NCBI GenBank assembly: GCA_002402945.1
Contig: DHGV01000090.1
Span: 1-13,618 of the forward strand
Reading direction: 5' to 3'
Length of the DNA: 13,618 nucleotides
DNA from: Pelotomaculum sp. UBA4789
GTDB taxonomy: Bacteria > Bacillota > Desulfotomaculia > Desulfotomaculales > Pelotomaculaceae
Shown here: in pieces, positions 1 through 6,845 of the stretch
Layout: every line of letters begins with the position of its first letter
Position numbering within the stretch: position 1 is the first letter of the stretch
Translations under genes and position numbers: made by a program
The notes under the pieces: model-generated
Told to the model about the DNA's origin: nothing
What the model saw: the letters and a program-made list of their open reading frames with translations, nothing else
Database searches by the model: none

Positions 1-3
1 AAT

Positions 4-118
4 TTCGACAAATTTATAAAAATTTTTACAAGTAAATGGTACCAATAATTCCATTAAGCGTCAAGATATTTATGTAAATTTCTACAAATATCTACAAATT
101 TTTTCTGAAAATGTCGAT
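4..118. promoter_or_regulatory. Cluster of Spo0A-box-like sites
   Basis: On the minus strand there is an exact TGTCGAA core at 4-10, in the context TTTGTCGAAA. Two near copies, TGTAGAA (80-86) and TGTAGAT (90-96), are spaced by exactly 10 bases, one helical turn. A plus-strand TGTCGAT lies at 112-118, just before the metG -35 box. The known Spo0A box is TGTCGAA, and B. subtilis Spo0A represses abrB, the divergent neighbour of metS. The exact site lies just downstream of the putative leftward start site, a repressing position. The region is AT-rich, so chance matches are possible. Confidence 0.35.
36..64 (-). promoter_or_regulatory. Putative leftward promoter of a gene beyond the left edge
   Basis: Read on the minus strand, TTGACG (59-64) is followed after exactly 17 bases by TACCAT (36-41), with a TG one base upstream of the -10 as in extended -10 promoters. 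The -35 matches the sigma-A consensus at 5 of 6 positions and the -10 at 4 of 6. Transcription would run out of the window to the left. In Bacillus the gene divergent from metS at this place is abrB; that identity is an inference, since no coding sequence of it lies in the window. Confidence 0.4.
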
Positions 119-121
119 AAC

Positions 122-150
122 TTGACAAAAAAGCGGCATTAATTTAGAAT
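122..150 (+). promoter_or_regulatory. Sigma-A promoter of the metG T-box transcript
   Basis: A perfect -35 TTGACA (122-127) is separated by a 17-base spacer from the -10 TAGAAT (145-150, 5 of 6). Transcription should begin near 157, a few bases before the T-box stem I sequence. This is the strongest promoter match in the window. Confidence 0.8.
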
Positions 151-156
151 CAAAAT

Positions 157-449
157 AGTGATTTTTACAGCTTTAAAGGCTATGAAGGGAAGAGTAGGCC
201 GGTTGAGGGACCCGTAAAGAGAGCGGGGGCAGGTGGAAGCCCGCCGGGTGAAGCTGGCCGAACATGATCCCGGAGCTGCCCGGCTGAAACAGCAGTAGGC
301 CGCGCCGGTATCAGCACCGTTAACAGGCCTGGGTATCGGGATTTTTCCCTGTACCTGATAAGGCCGGACCCGCAAGAGCCCGGTAAAAAGGGTGGTACCG
401 CGAACGCATAAAACTTCGCCCCTCACAGAAACAGGGGCAGAGTTTTTTT
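157..449 (+). ncRNA. T-box riboswitch leader, methionine specifier
   Basis: This 5' leader should sense uncharged tRNA-Met and let transcription continue into metG when methionyl-tRNA is low. The diagnostic T-box sequence with GGTGGTACCGCG lies at 388-402. It can pair through GGG (390-392) with CCC (420-422) to form the antiterminator, which excludes the terminator hairpin that follows. The stem I specifier loop shows the usual GAAC-codon-A context, with AUG at 264-266, so the cognate tRNA is read as methionine, in agreement with the gene downstream. A GGTGGAAGCCC segment (231-241) resembles the conserved distal part of stem I. Not drawn to base-pair resolution; the 5' boundary is taken from the promoter. 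Confidence 0.93.
414..449 (+). terminator. T-box attenuator terminator
   Basis: GCCCCT (418-423) pairs with AGGGGC (433-438), extended by further pairs with one bulge, and is followed by seven T residues (443-449). The 5' arm is the same CCC that the T-box needs for the antiterminator, so the two structures exclude each other. Confidence 0.85.
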
Positions 450-485
450 GTTTTTATTATGGACTTTAAGGAAGGAAGGTCAGGC

Positions 486-2033
486 ATGAACAGGGGCAAA
501 TTTTATATTACAACACCGATTTACTATCCCAGCGATAACCTGCATATCGGGCACGCTTACACAACCGTGGCTGCGGACGCTATGGCCCGCTTTAAAAAAA
601 TGACCGGGTTCGAAACACGCTTTTTGACGGGCGCCGACGAGCATGGGCAGAAGATTGAGCGAGCGGCCAAAGCCAGGGGGGAAACGCCCCAGGAATTTGT
701 AGACGTGATTGTTGCGGGCATTAAAAACCTCTGGGACAAGCTGGAGGTGGATTACGACGATTTTATCCGCACCACCGAAGAGCGCCATAAAAGCGTGGTA
801 TCGGCTGTTTTCCAAAAGCTCTACGACCAGGGAGACATCTACAAAGCCAGCTATGAAGGCTGGTATTGCACCCCCTGTGAAGCCTTCTGGGTAGAAAGCA
901 GGCTTGAAGATGGCAGCTGCCCCGACTGCGGCCGGCCGGCGGAACTGCTGCAGGAGGAGAGCTATTTTTTCAAAATGTCCAAATACGCACAGCGCCTGCT
1001 GAAACATATTGAAGAGCACCCGGAATTTATCCAGCCCACCTCCCGGCGCAATGAAATGGTCAGTTTCATTAACAGCGGCCTGGAAGACCTTTGTGTAACG
1101 AGGACGACTTTTAACTGGGGCATACCAGTTCCGTTCGACGCCAAACATAGTATTTATGTGTGGGTGGACGCCCTTACCAACTATATCTCCGCCCTGGGGT
1201 ACGGTACGGCGGACGACAGCCTTTTTAAAAAATACTGGCCGGCCGACGTGCATTTGATGGGCAAGGATATTGTGCGCTTTCACAGCATAATCTGGCCGAT
1301 GCTCTTAATGGCCCTGGAATTAGAACTCCCGAAACACGTGGTAGGCCACGGCTGGATCCTGCTGGAGAGCGGCAAAATGTCAAAGTCCAAGGGGAACGTG
1401 GTGGATCCCAGCATCCTGGTTGACAAGTACGGACTGGATGCCATCCGCTATTACCTGCTCCGGGAAATGACTTTCGGAGCGGACGGTTCTTACAGTGAGG
1501 ACGCCCTGGTGGAGCGTATTAACAAGGATTTGGCCAATGACTTGGGCAACCTGGTCAGCCGCTCCATCGCTATGGCGGAAAAGTATTTCCAGGGGCAGCT
1601 GCGGGCGCCCGGTATCCCGGAAGGAACGGACCGGGGATTGATTGAGCTGGCTGAACAAACTCCCGCCGCTGTTGAAGAGTTTATGGACAGGGTGGATCCA
1701 GCCAGTGCATTATCGGCTATCTGGCGGCTGGTGGGGCGGGCCAACAAGTATGTGGATGAAACCGCTCCCTGGGCTCTGGCCAAGGATCCGGCCCAAAATG
1801 AGCGGCTGTCCACTGTAATGTATAACCTTGCCGAAACACTGCGTTTTATTACAATCATGACAGCGCCTTTTATGCCCCTGCTGCCTGCCAGGGTCTGGCC
1901 CCAGCTGGGGATCGAAGCGCAGCCGGAGCTTTGCACTTGGGAAGCCCTGACCTGGGGCAGGCTGCCGGCCGGCACAGTTGTAAAAAGAGGTCCGGCGTTA
2001 TTCCCGCGGATTGATATTAATGAAAAGAAGTAA
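486..2033 (+). CDS. metG: Methionine--tRNA ligase
   Basis: Cytoplasmic enzyme that joins methionine to tRNA-Met using ATP. The 515-residue product has the class I signatures HIGH (residues 20-23) and KMSKS (297-301), with the catalytic Rossmann fold between them. A zinc-knuckle insertion is present, with cysteine pairs C128/C131 and C145/C148. The ATG at 486 is preferred because a long purine ribosome binding site (AAGGAAGGAAGG, 468-479) ends six bases before it and the family N-terminus begins here; the in-frame ATG at 459 lies upstream of that site, close to the terminator U-run. B. subtilis MetS is about 660 residues and carries a C-terminal EMAP/Trbp111-type tRNA-binding domain. This protein stops after the anticodon-binding helical domain and lacks that extension. 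Controlled by the methionine T-box leader immediately upstream. Confidence 0.97.
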   Translation: MNRGKFYITTPIYYPSDNLHIGHAYTTVAADAMARFKKMTGFETRFLTGADEHGQKIERAAKARGETPQEFVDVIVAGIKNLWDKLEVDYDDFIRTTEERHKSVVSAVFQKLYDQGDIYKASYEGWYCTPCEAFWVESRLEDGSCPDCGRPAELLQEESYFFKMSKYAQRLLKHIEEHPEFIQPTSRRNEMVSFINSGLEDLCVTRTTFNWGIPVPFDAKHSIYVWVDALTNYISALGYGTADDSLFKKYWPADVHLMGKDIVRFHSIIWPMLLMALELELPKHVVGHGWILLESGKMSKSKGNVVDPSILVDKYGLDAIRYYLLREMTFGADGSYSEDALVERINKDLANDLGNLVSRSIAMAEKYFQGQLRAPGIPEGTDRGLIELAEQTPAAVEEFMDRVDPASALSAIWRLVGRANKYVDETAPWALAKDPAQNERLSTVMYNLAETLRFITIMTAPFMPLLPARVWPQLGIEAQPELCTWEALTWGRLPAGTVVKRGPALFPRIDINEKK

Positions 2034-2037
2034 ACAT

Positions 2038-2198
2038 TTGACAGGATATACAGGATTAATAGGATTTACAGGATATCAGAAATTATTTTTAAATATAAAA
2101 TATTATAGATCTGTTTTTTATTAAAACTTGTTTGTACTGACTATATATTTTCAACTAAAATCCTGTTAATCGGTTCAAAGTTTCGTTAATCCTGTCAA
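2038..2198. repeat. Inverted-repeat element built from AGGAT-type units
   Basis: The metG-tatD gap starts with several closely spaced copies of (AC)AGGAT separated by A/T (2041-2076) and ends with inverse copies (ATCCTGT at 2160-2166 and 2189-2195). The outer arms TTGACAGGAT (2038-2047) and ATCCTGTCAA (2189-2198) are perfectly complementary over 10 bases. Between them is about 80 bases of AT-rich sequence. Such ACAGGAT-type intergenic repeats are, to my recollection, dispersed in several bacterial genomes, but that cannot be tested here. Nothing suggests coding. Confidence 0.55.
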
Positions 2199-2221
2199 TT
2201 TGTTAAAAAGGGAAGGTTTCT

Positions 2222-2992
2222 ATGATCTTATTTGACACGCACGCCCATCTCGATGACGCGGGTTATAACAGCGACCGGGACGAAATGATCCAGCGCGCCC
2301 GGCAGGCCGGGGTGGCGCATATTGTAAATGTCGGCTTCAACCTCGCAACGTCCCGCGAATCATTAAAACTGGCGGAAATTTACGACCTGATTTACGCTGC
2401 TGTGGGCATACACCCTCATGATGCGGCTGAGGCCGGCCCTGGTTTTATGGATGAGCTGGAAAAAATGGCCGCCCACCCGAAGGTTGTTGCCATTGGTGAA
2501 ATGGGCCTCGATTATTACCGGGATCTTTCCCCGCGTCCAGTGCAGCGAAAAGTTTTCACCGCGCAGATGGCCCTGGCCAAAAAGCTGCAAAAGCCCATTA
2601 TTATACATGACCGTGACGCGCACGGTGATTTAATGGATATCCTGAGAAAAGACAAACTGGGGCCTGCCGGCGGGGTCATGCATTGCTATTCGGGCAGCTG
2701 GGAAATGGCCCGCGAATGCCTGGCCATGGGTTTTTATATCTCCATTGCCGGACCCGTTACCTTTTCCAATGCCGTGAAGCTTAAAGATGTGGCCGCCAAG
2801 GCGCCGCAGGACCGGCTGCTGATCGAAACAGACGCTCCCTATCTTACCCCTGCGCCTTACCGCGGCAGGAGGAATGAATCCGCGTATGTAATATACACCG
2901 CCGCAGAAGTTGCCAGGGTTCGGGGAATGGAAACAGAAGATTTAGCTAAGATGTGCACAGAAAACGGCAGGAGATTATTCCGAATTGCTTGA
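2222..2992 (+). CDS. tatD: TatD family metal-dependent hydrolase (DNase)
   Basis: A 256-residue TIM-barrel amidohydrolase-superfamily protein of the TatD family; characterised members are Mg2+-dependent 3'-5' DNases, in the cytoplasm. The metal-binding pattern is complete: HAH at residues 7-9, E93 in GEMGLDY, H129 in IIHDRD, H154 in HCYSG, and D204 in ETDAPYLTP. Length is normal for the family. The ATG at 2222 follows an AAGGGAAGG site. In Bacillus the orthologue yabD also follows metS, so position supports the call. There is no terminator-like T-run between metG and tatD, so read-through from the T-box transcript is possible, although the repeat element intervenes. The exact in vivo substrate of this member is not shown by the sequence. 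Confidence 0.95.
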   Translation: MILFDTHAHLDDAGYNSDRDEMIQRARQAGVAHIVNVGFNLATSRESLKLAEIYDLIYAAVGIHPHDAAEAGPGFMDELEKMAAHPKVVAIGEMGLDYYRDLSPRPVQRKVFTAQMALAKKLQKPIIIHDRDAHGDLMDILRKDKLGPAGGVMHCYSGSWEMARECLAMGFYISIAGPVTFSNAVKLKDVAAKAPQDRLLIETDAPYLTPAPYRGRRNESAYVIYTAAEVARVRGMETEDLAKMCTENGRRLFRIA

Positions 2993-3020
2993 ATAAAGGA
3001 ATAAAAGAATAAAAGAATAA
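2991..3020 (+). repeat. 8-bp tandem repeat GAATAAAA
   Basis: Nearly four head-to-tail copies: GAATAAAG, GAATAAAA, GAATAAAA, GAATAA. The array begins inside the TGA stop of tatD and fills half of the gap to cobO. It looks like a simple-sequence expansion; no function is apparent. Confidence 0.7.
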
Positions 3021-3054
3021 TCCTATAGCTGGTTTGAAATAAAGGAGGCAGGTT

Positions 3055-3594
3055 ATGGCTGAACAGAAGAAGAGCGGGTTGATATTGGTTAACACAGGCA
3101 ACGGCAAAGGCAAAACCACCGCTGCGCTGGGCATGGGACTCAGGGCCTGGGGGCAGGGGATGAAGGTGCTTGTTCTCCAGTTTATCAAAGGTGGCTGGAA
3201 ATACGGGGAATTAAAAGCCGCTGAGAAAATGGGGCCGGATTTTGAAATACGCCAGATGGGCGAGGGTTTCATCAAGGGCCCGGAAGACCAGTCACTGGAA
3301 GAACACCGCCATGCTGCAGCAGAAGCCCTGGCGGCAGCCAAAACGGAAATCTCCTCCGGCAAATATGATCTGATTATTCTTGATGAGATATTATACGCCA
3401 TCAACTACGGGCTGGTTGCCCTGAGTGATGCGCTTGATTTGATGGCGCTTAAACCTGATAACCTGCATCTTGTTCTAACCGGCCGCAACGCCCCGCCGGA
3501 AATCATTGAGCGGGCAGATCTGGTTACCGAAATGAGAGAAATAAAACACCATTATACCAAAGGGATACCTGCCCAGAAGGGTATTGAATTTTAA
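3055..3594 (+). CDS. cobO: Corrinoid adenosyltransferase, CobO/BtuR type
   Basis: Transfers the 5'-deoxyadenosyl group of ATP to cob(I)alamin or cob(I)yrinate diamide, making the coenzyme form of vitamin B12; a cytosolic enzyme. The 179-residue protein has the family's characteristic P-loop GNGKGKTT (residues 15-22) close to the N-terminus and a Walker-B-like strand DLIILDE (105-111) followed by an (I)NYGL segment, both typical of BtuR/CobA/CobO. The ATG follows a strong AAAGGAGG site. No cobalamin riboswitch is seen in the 62-base gap to tatD, and no other B12 gene is nearby, so this may act in salvage or supply B12 enzymes encoded elsewhere. It is not present at this place in the Bacillus gene order. 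It was probably transcribed with tatD and the UPF0158 gene. Confidence 0.92.
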   Translation: MAEQKKSGLILVNTGNGKGKTTAALGMGLRAWGQGMKVLVLQFIKGGWKYGELKAAEKMGPDFEIRQMGEGFIKGPEDQSLEEHRHAAAEALAAAKTEISSGKYDLIILDEILYAINYGLVALSDALDLMALKPDNLHLVLTGRNAPPEIIERADLVTEMREIKHHYTKGIPAQKGIEF

Positions 3595-3632
3595 ATACAT
3601 TAACGGAGAGGATAACGAAGGAGGTTTGGTGG

Positions 3633-4052
3633 ATGCGCCAGGTGCCCGTCACCACAGCATGGCTTATAAACGCTTTTGAAAACAGCAGCCAGCACTCCGA
3701 ATATTACATAGATCTGCAAACGGGTGACGTCAGGTTCTTTTCACCGCTGGATTTTCCAGAGCACGAGGATACAATGAAAAAGCTTGACAGGCAGCCTGAA
3801 CGGTTTGTTAGGCTGCCAAAACTGGAGGAGGAATTCTCCTTAAAGGTTAAAAAGGATTTTATCGCAACTATGGAGGATCAGGATCTAAAAAAACATCTGG
3901 CAGACGAGCTGGAAACAAGCGCAAGATTCAGGAAAGTCCTGATGGACTACGAAGATGAAAGGCGTTTGTGGTATAAATTTCAAAACGAGAAATATTTGGA
4001 ACACCTAAAACAATGGTTTATGGGTAAGGGAATAGAACTTGTAGAAAAATGA
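3633..4052 (+). CDS. UPF0158 family protein of unknown function
   Basis: A 139-residue acidic cytoplasmic protein without signal peptide or membrane segment. It matches the UPF0158 pattern as I know it: an N-terminal piece with a (Y)IDLQTGDVRFF strand pair (residues 25-36), a RFVRLP segment (57-62), a helix with DFIATMEDQDLKKHL (75-89), then RFRKVLMDYEDER-LWYKFQNEK (98-120) and a final helix leading to GIELVEK. Length is usual for the family. No catalytic motif is visible and no function is established. The ATG follows GAAGGAGG (3618-3625). It lies 38 bases after cobO on the same strand and is followed by a strong terminator, so it is the last gene of that transcription unit. Confidence 0.75.
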   Translation: MRQVPVTTAWLINAFENSSQHSEYYIDLQTGDVRFFSPLDFPEHEDTMKKLDRQPERFVRLPKLEEEFSLKVKKDFIATMEDQDLKKHLADELETSARFRKVLMDYEDERRLWYKFQNEKYLEHLKQWFMGKGIELVEK

Positions 4053-4107
4053 TTCTTTCACTGGGGAATTATTAAAGCACAAATTAAACAGCTGTTTTTA
4101 ATATTAA

Positions 4108-4143
4108 ATGACCGGGTGTGTTACACACCCGGTCATGCTTTTT
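4108..4143. terminator. Bidirectional terminator between convergent genes
   Basis: A perfect 13-bp stem (4108-4120 with 4124-4136) closes a 3-base TTA loop and is followed on the plus strand by TTTTT (4139-4143). It ends the cobO-UPF0158 transcript. On the minus strand the same hairpin lies one base past the livK stop codon and is followed by an AT-rich TTTAATATTAAAAA tract, so it probably also ends livK. Confidence 0.9.
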
Positions 4144-4144
4144 A

Positions 4145-5299
4145 TCAGGGCGTTATTGTAGTCACATAGACCTGCTTGCCCTCTTTCACCTGTATTACAG
4201 CAGCCGGCTTGATTGGATTGCCGTCGCGGTCAAAGGAAATAGTGCCGCTGACAGCAGGAAAGTCCCTGGTTGCCTGAAGGGATTCCTTGATTGCAGCAGC
4301 TTCACCGCTGTTGGAAACCTTGATGGCATTTAGCAGCAGGTTGGTGGCATCATAACAGAGCGCAGCCCGCACATCTGGATCCAGTCCATATTTATACCTG
4401 TAATCATCCACCCATTTCTTAACCTCCGGCCGGGGATCACCTGTTGAAAAATGATTGGTGAAGTAACCGCCTTCCAAGGAGCTGTCATATTCCGCAGAAT
4501 CCCAATCATCGCCGCCGATAAAAATGGCATTCACTTTTTTCTCACGGGCCTGCTTGGCAATCAGCCTGACTTTCTGGTATTGATCAGGCAGGTATAAAAC
4601 ATCAGGTTTCAGCCTGGAAATGTTGTTTAGAGCCACCGAGTAATCAGCATCATTTTGCAGGTATGAATCAAAAGCCAGTATTTTCCCGCCCGATATGGCG
4701 AAGGCTTCTCTAAAGGCGGCAGCAAGCCCGGCGCTGTAATAGCTGTCCTCCCGGTTGTAAAGCACTGCCGCGGTCTTTGCTTTCAGGTTGTTTGATGCAA
4801 ATTTGGCTGCGATCGTACCCTGAAGCGGATCTATGTAGCAGGCGCGGAAAACAAAATCTTTACGCACCCCGTTCTCCACAGTGATCACAGGGTTTGTTGC
4901 AGAACCGGCGATCATCACAATCTTGTTGCCGTTGGCGACCTGGGATATAGCATAGGTGGTCCTGTGACTGAGGGAACCTACTATCGCGTTGATTTTATCC
5001 TCTGCGATCAATTTGGTGGCACTGTTGGCCGCCTCTGCAGCATCGTTGTGATCGTCCATGATCACTGTTTCAATAGTATAGTCGCCAATTTTGCCGCCTG
5101 ACTGTTCAACCGCCAGGTCGAAGGCATTTCTTGTAGATTCACCGAAGGTTTTCATATCACCGGTGAGGGGGCCGATAAAACCAATTTTGATCACTTTTTC
5201 ATTTTGTTTGTCAGGCTCTTTGCTGCCGCAGCCTGTTAAAAAGAGAGCAGCGCTCAATAAAAAAATCGCAGGGAGCACAAACAACCTGTCTTTAAACAT
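4145..5299 (-). CDS. livK: Branched-chain amino acid ABC transporter substrate-binding lipoprotein
   Basis: Extracellular, lipid-anchored binding protein of the type 1 periplasmic-binding fold, Leu/Ile/Val-binding (LivK/LivJ) family. It would capture an amino acid or related ligand for an ABC importer. The 384-residue precursor has a short basic N-terminus, a hydrophobic segment and a lipobox LTGC with the lipidated cysteine at residue 24. The mature part opens with the family's IKIGFIGPLTGD strand (38-49) and ends with the SGTISFDRDGN element typical of this group. The ATG follows GGAGGG on the minus strand. It is the only gene on this strand, and no permease or ATPase gene lies in the window, so it is either an orphan or works with a transporter elsewhere. 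Ligand specificity cannot be read from the sequence. Confidence 0.88.
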   Translation of the reverse strand: MFKDRLFVLPAIFLLSAALFLTGCGSKEPDKQNEKVIKIGFIGPLTGDMKTFGESTRNAFDLAVEQSGGKIGDYTIETVIMDDHNDAAEAANSATKLIAEDKINAIVGSLSHRTTYAISQVANGNKIVMIAGSATNPVITVENGVRKDFVFRACYIDPLQGTIAAKFASNNLKAKTAAVLYNREDSYYSAGLAAAFREAFAISGGKILAFDSYLQNDADYSVALNNISRLKPDVLYLPDQYQKVRLIAKQAREKKVNAIFIGGDDWDSAEYDSSLEGGYFTNHFSTGDPRPEVKKWVDDYRYKYGLDPDVRAALCYDATNLLLNAIKVSNSGEAAAIKESLQATRDFPAVSGTISFDRDGNPIKPAAVIQVKEGKQVYVTTITP

Positions 5300-5701
5300 A
5301 TAACCATTCCCTCCATACTATTAGCACAAAACACTATAAATAGTATAATATAGGCTGTATAATCGCTAAATATTGAAAAAACCGCATGCTTTTCTTAAAG
5401 TTGATCGTAAATATATAATAATGATACATTTAAAAATTCTTCACACATCAAGGTTTTCCTTCTTATGAATTCTATTAAAATCATAGCGAGACGCAAAATG
5501 TAATATCTTATTAAAAATGACATAAATAAACACTGTTCAAAACCGCCAACTTGTAGTAAAATAATAATGTGTTAGGCAGCAATCGGCACTGACACTATGG
5601 TATAATATCCGGGCGGAAATCGAAAAAGCAAATAGGCGGAACACGTTTAAGAAGTAAAAAGTTTCCGTTATAGCCGGACTTGTCTTAAAAGGAGGCATTT
5701 G
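5300..5701. other. AT-rich divergent intergenic region between livK and the YabE-like gene
   Basis: About 400 bases without a coding sequence I can support on either strand. It holds the 5' leaders of the two divergent genes, the livK ribosome binding site near 5310, and one clear rightward extended -10 promoter described separately. I looked for a c-di-AMP (ydaO-type) riboswitch, which precedes some cell-wall hydrolase genes, and saw no matching sequence. A leftward promoter for livK is expected here, but I found only weak matches. Confidence 0.7.
5598..5606 (+). promoter_or_regulatory. Extended -10 promoter for the YabE-like gene
   Basis: TG (5598-5599), one base, then a perfect TATAAT (5601-5606) form an extended -10 element; no good -35 is found at 16-18 bases, which extended -10 promoters tolerate. 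The predicted transcript would have an untranslated leader of about 85-90 bases. Confidence 0.6.
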
Positions 5702-6721
5702 ATGAGTTGGGGAAATTTGTTGGATTGGCGGGGAAACAAAAGCAATAATATCTCAGACAAACCCCGGAAACGGGGCCTTTTAGGCTCTTGGGCGGCAGTC
5801 ACAATAGTTGGGCTGATGATCCTGCTGGCGGTCAGCGCAGCGGCGCAAAAAAAAGTGTTAATTGTAGCTGACGGAAAAGAGATCGGGACCAGAACTTTTG
5901 CAGGCACAGTCGGCGGGGTTTTGGACGTAAATAAGATTGTATTGCTGGATAGCGATGAGGTTGTGCCTTCAGCGGACACACCACTGCAAAGCGGCATGGT
6001 TGTCACAGTGAACAGGGCTTTTGATGTCAATGTTTGCATGGACGGGGAGGTTCTGCCGTTCAGGACCCAGGGCTTGGCTGTAAGAGACCTGCTTAAGCAA
6101 AAAGGCATTGAGCTCGGCCCGGAAGACGAGGTTAAGCCTGCCGGTGACACAGTAGTTGCCCAGGGTATGAATATCTTTGTGACAAGGATCCATACTGAAA
6201 CTGAAACCAAAGATGCCGTCCTGGGTTTTGAAACAAAAAGGAAATATACCGTTGATCTGCCTCAGGGGGTTACCAGGATTGCCGAGGAGGGTACGGCAGG
6301 AACCGAGCAGCAGACCTGGAACATTAGATACAGTGATGGCGTTGAGGTTGAACGCCAGCTCGTCGCGAGCAAAACGATTACGCCGGCAGTTGATGAGGTG
6401 ATCCTGGTGGGCAGCGGCCTGGTTGTATCCAGGGGCGGCGAGGATATCAGATATGCAGAAGCAGTTGATATGGTTTCTACCGCATACACCTACATGGGAA
6501 ATAATACAAGCAGCGGGGTAGAGCCTTACTATGGAGCGGTTGCCGTTGACACAAGCATTATTCCCCTGTGGACAGAGCTTTATGTGGAGGGGTATGGATA
6601 TGCCACGGCGCTGGACCGCGGGAGCAGTATTGTGGGAAACAGGATCGACCTCTTTTTTGAAACGTATGATGAGGCGCTTAGCTGGGGCGTGAGGGATGTT
6701 CGGGTATATATAATTGATTGA
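5702..6721 (+). CDS. yabE: YabE-like cell-wall protein with DUF348, G5 and 3D domains
   Basis: Membrane-anchored or secreted wall protein, probably a peptidoglycan-acting enzyme. The 339-residue product has a basic N-terminus and one hydrophobic segment (about 26-48), acting as signal anchor or signal peptide. Two DUF348 repeats follow (about 50-104 and 107-163), then a G5 domain (about 165-240) and a C-terminal 3D domain (about 258-337). The three conserved aspartates that give the 3D domain its name are D283 (AVDTSIIP), D305 (ALDRGS) and D316 (NRIDLFF). The usual ADTGG motif reads LDRGS here. The ATG at 5702 is six bases after AAAGGAGG; an in-frame TTG at 5699 would be too close. As in Bacillus it lies between tatD and ksgA, but rnmV, which follows yabE there, is absent. 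The domain order matches Bacillus YabE, where 3D replaces the RPF domain of actinobacterial RpfB. Confidence 0.9.
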   Translation: MSWGNLLDWRGNKSNNISDKPRKRGLLGSWAAVTIVGLMILLAVSAAAQKKVLIVADGKEIGTRTFAGTVGGVLDVNKIVLLDSDEVVPSADTPLQSGMVVTVNRAFDVNVCMDGEVLPFRTQGLAVRDLLKQKGIELGPEDEVKPAGDTVVAQGMNIFVTRIHTETETKDAVLGFETKRKYTVDLPQGVTRIAEEGTAGTEQQTWNIRYSDGVEVERQLVASKTITPAVDEVILVGSGLVVSRGGEDIRYAEAVDMVSTAYTYMGNNTSSGVEPYYGAVAVDTSIIPLWTELYVEGYGYATALDRGSSIVGNRIDLFFETYDEALSWGVRDVRVYIID

Positions 6722-6727
6722 GCCAAC

Positions 6728-6753
6728 GGGGCCTGAGAAGGCCTCTTTTTTTT
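6728..6753 (+). terminator. Rho-independent terminator after the YabE-like gene
   Basis: A 7-bp stem (GGGGCCT 6728-6734 with AGGCCTC 6739-6745, one G-U pair) closes a GAGA tetraloop of the stable GNRA type and runs into eight T residues (6746-6753). Confidence 0.9.
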
Positions 6754-6832
6754 GCGAAAAACGCGAACATTTGAAAAAAAGGAAACCTATATGAAACTGT
6801 CGAATTTCAAAGGAATGTTATCAAAAACTATC

Positions 6833-6839
6833 AGGAGGA
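6833..6839 (+). promoter_or_regulatory. Ribosome binding site that fixes a TTG start for ksgA
   Basis: AGGAGGA ends six bases before the TTG at 6846. No ATG or GTG in the same frame is better placed, so the gene very probably starts with TTG. Confidence 0.8.
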
Positions 6840-6845
6840 CTGGTA

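Noticed and set aside
139..426. 95-codon minus-strand frame across the metG leader
   Set aside because: The same bases show a full T-box riboswitch with specifier, T-box motif and terminator, which explains the sequence.
480..1283. Long open frame of 267 codons on the minus strand inside metG
   Set aside because: It lies entirely antisense to a gene with complete MetRS motifs, has no ribosome binding site and resembles no family; it is a by-product of codon bias.
5300..5700. Possible c-di-AMP riboswitch before the YabE-like gene
   Set aside because: Such elements precede some wall-hydrolase genes, but the region is AT-rich and lacks the conserved purine-rich core segments.
6798..6804. Exact Spo0A box core TGTCGAA upstream of ksgA
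   Set aside because: A single 7-base match is expected about twice by chance in a window of this size on both strands, and there is no second site or promoter near it.
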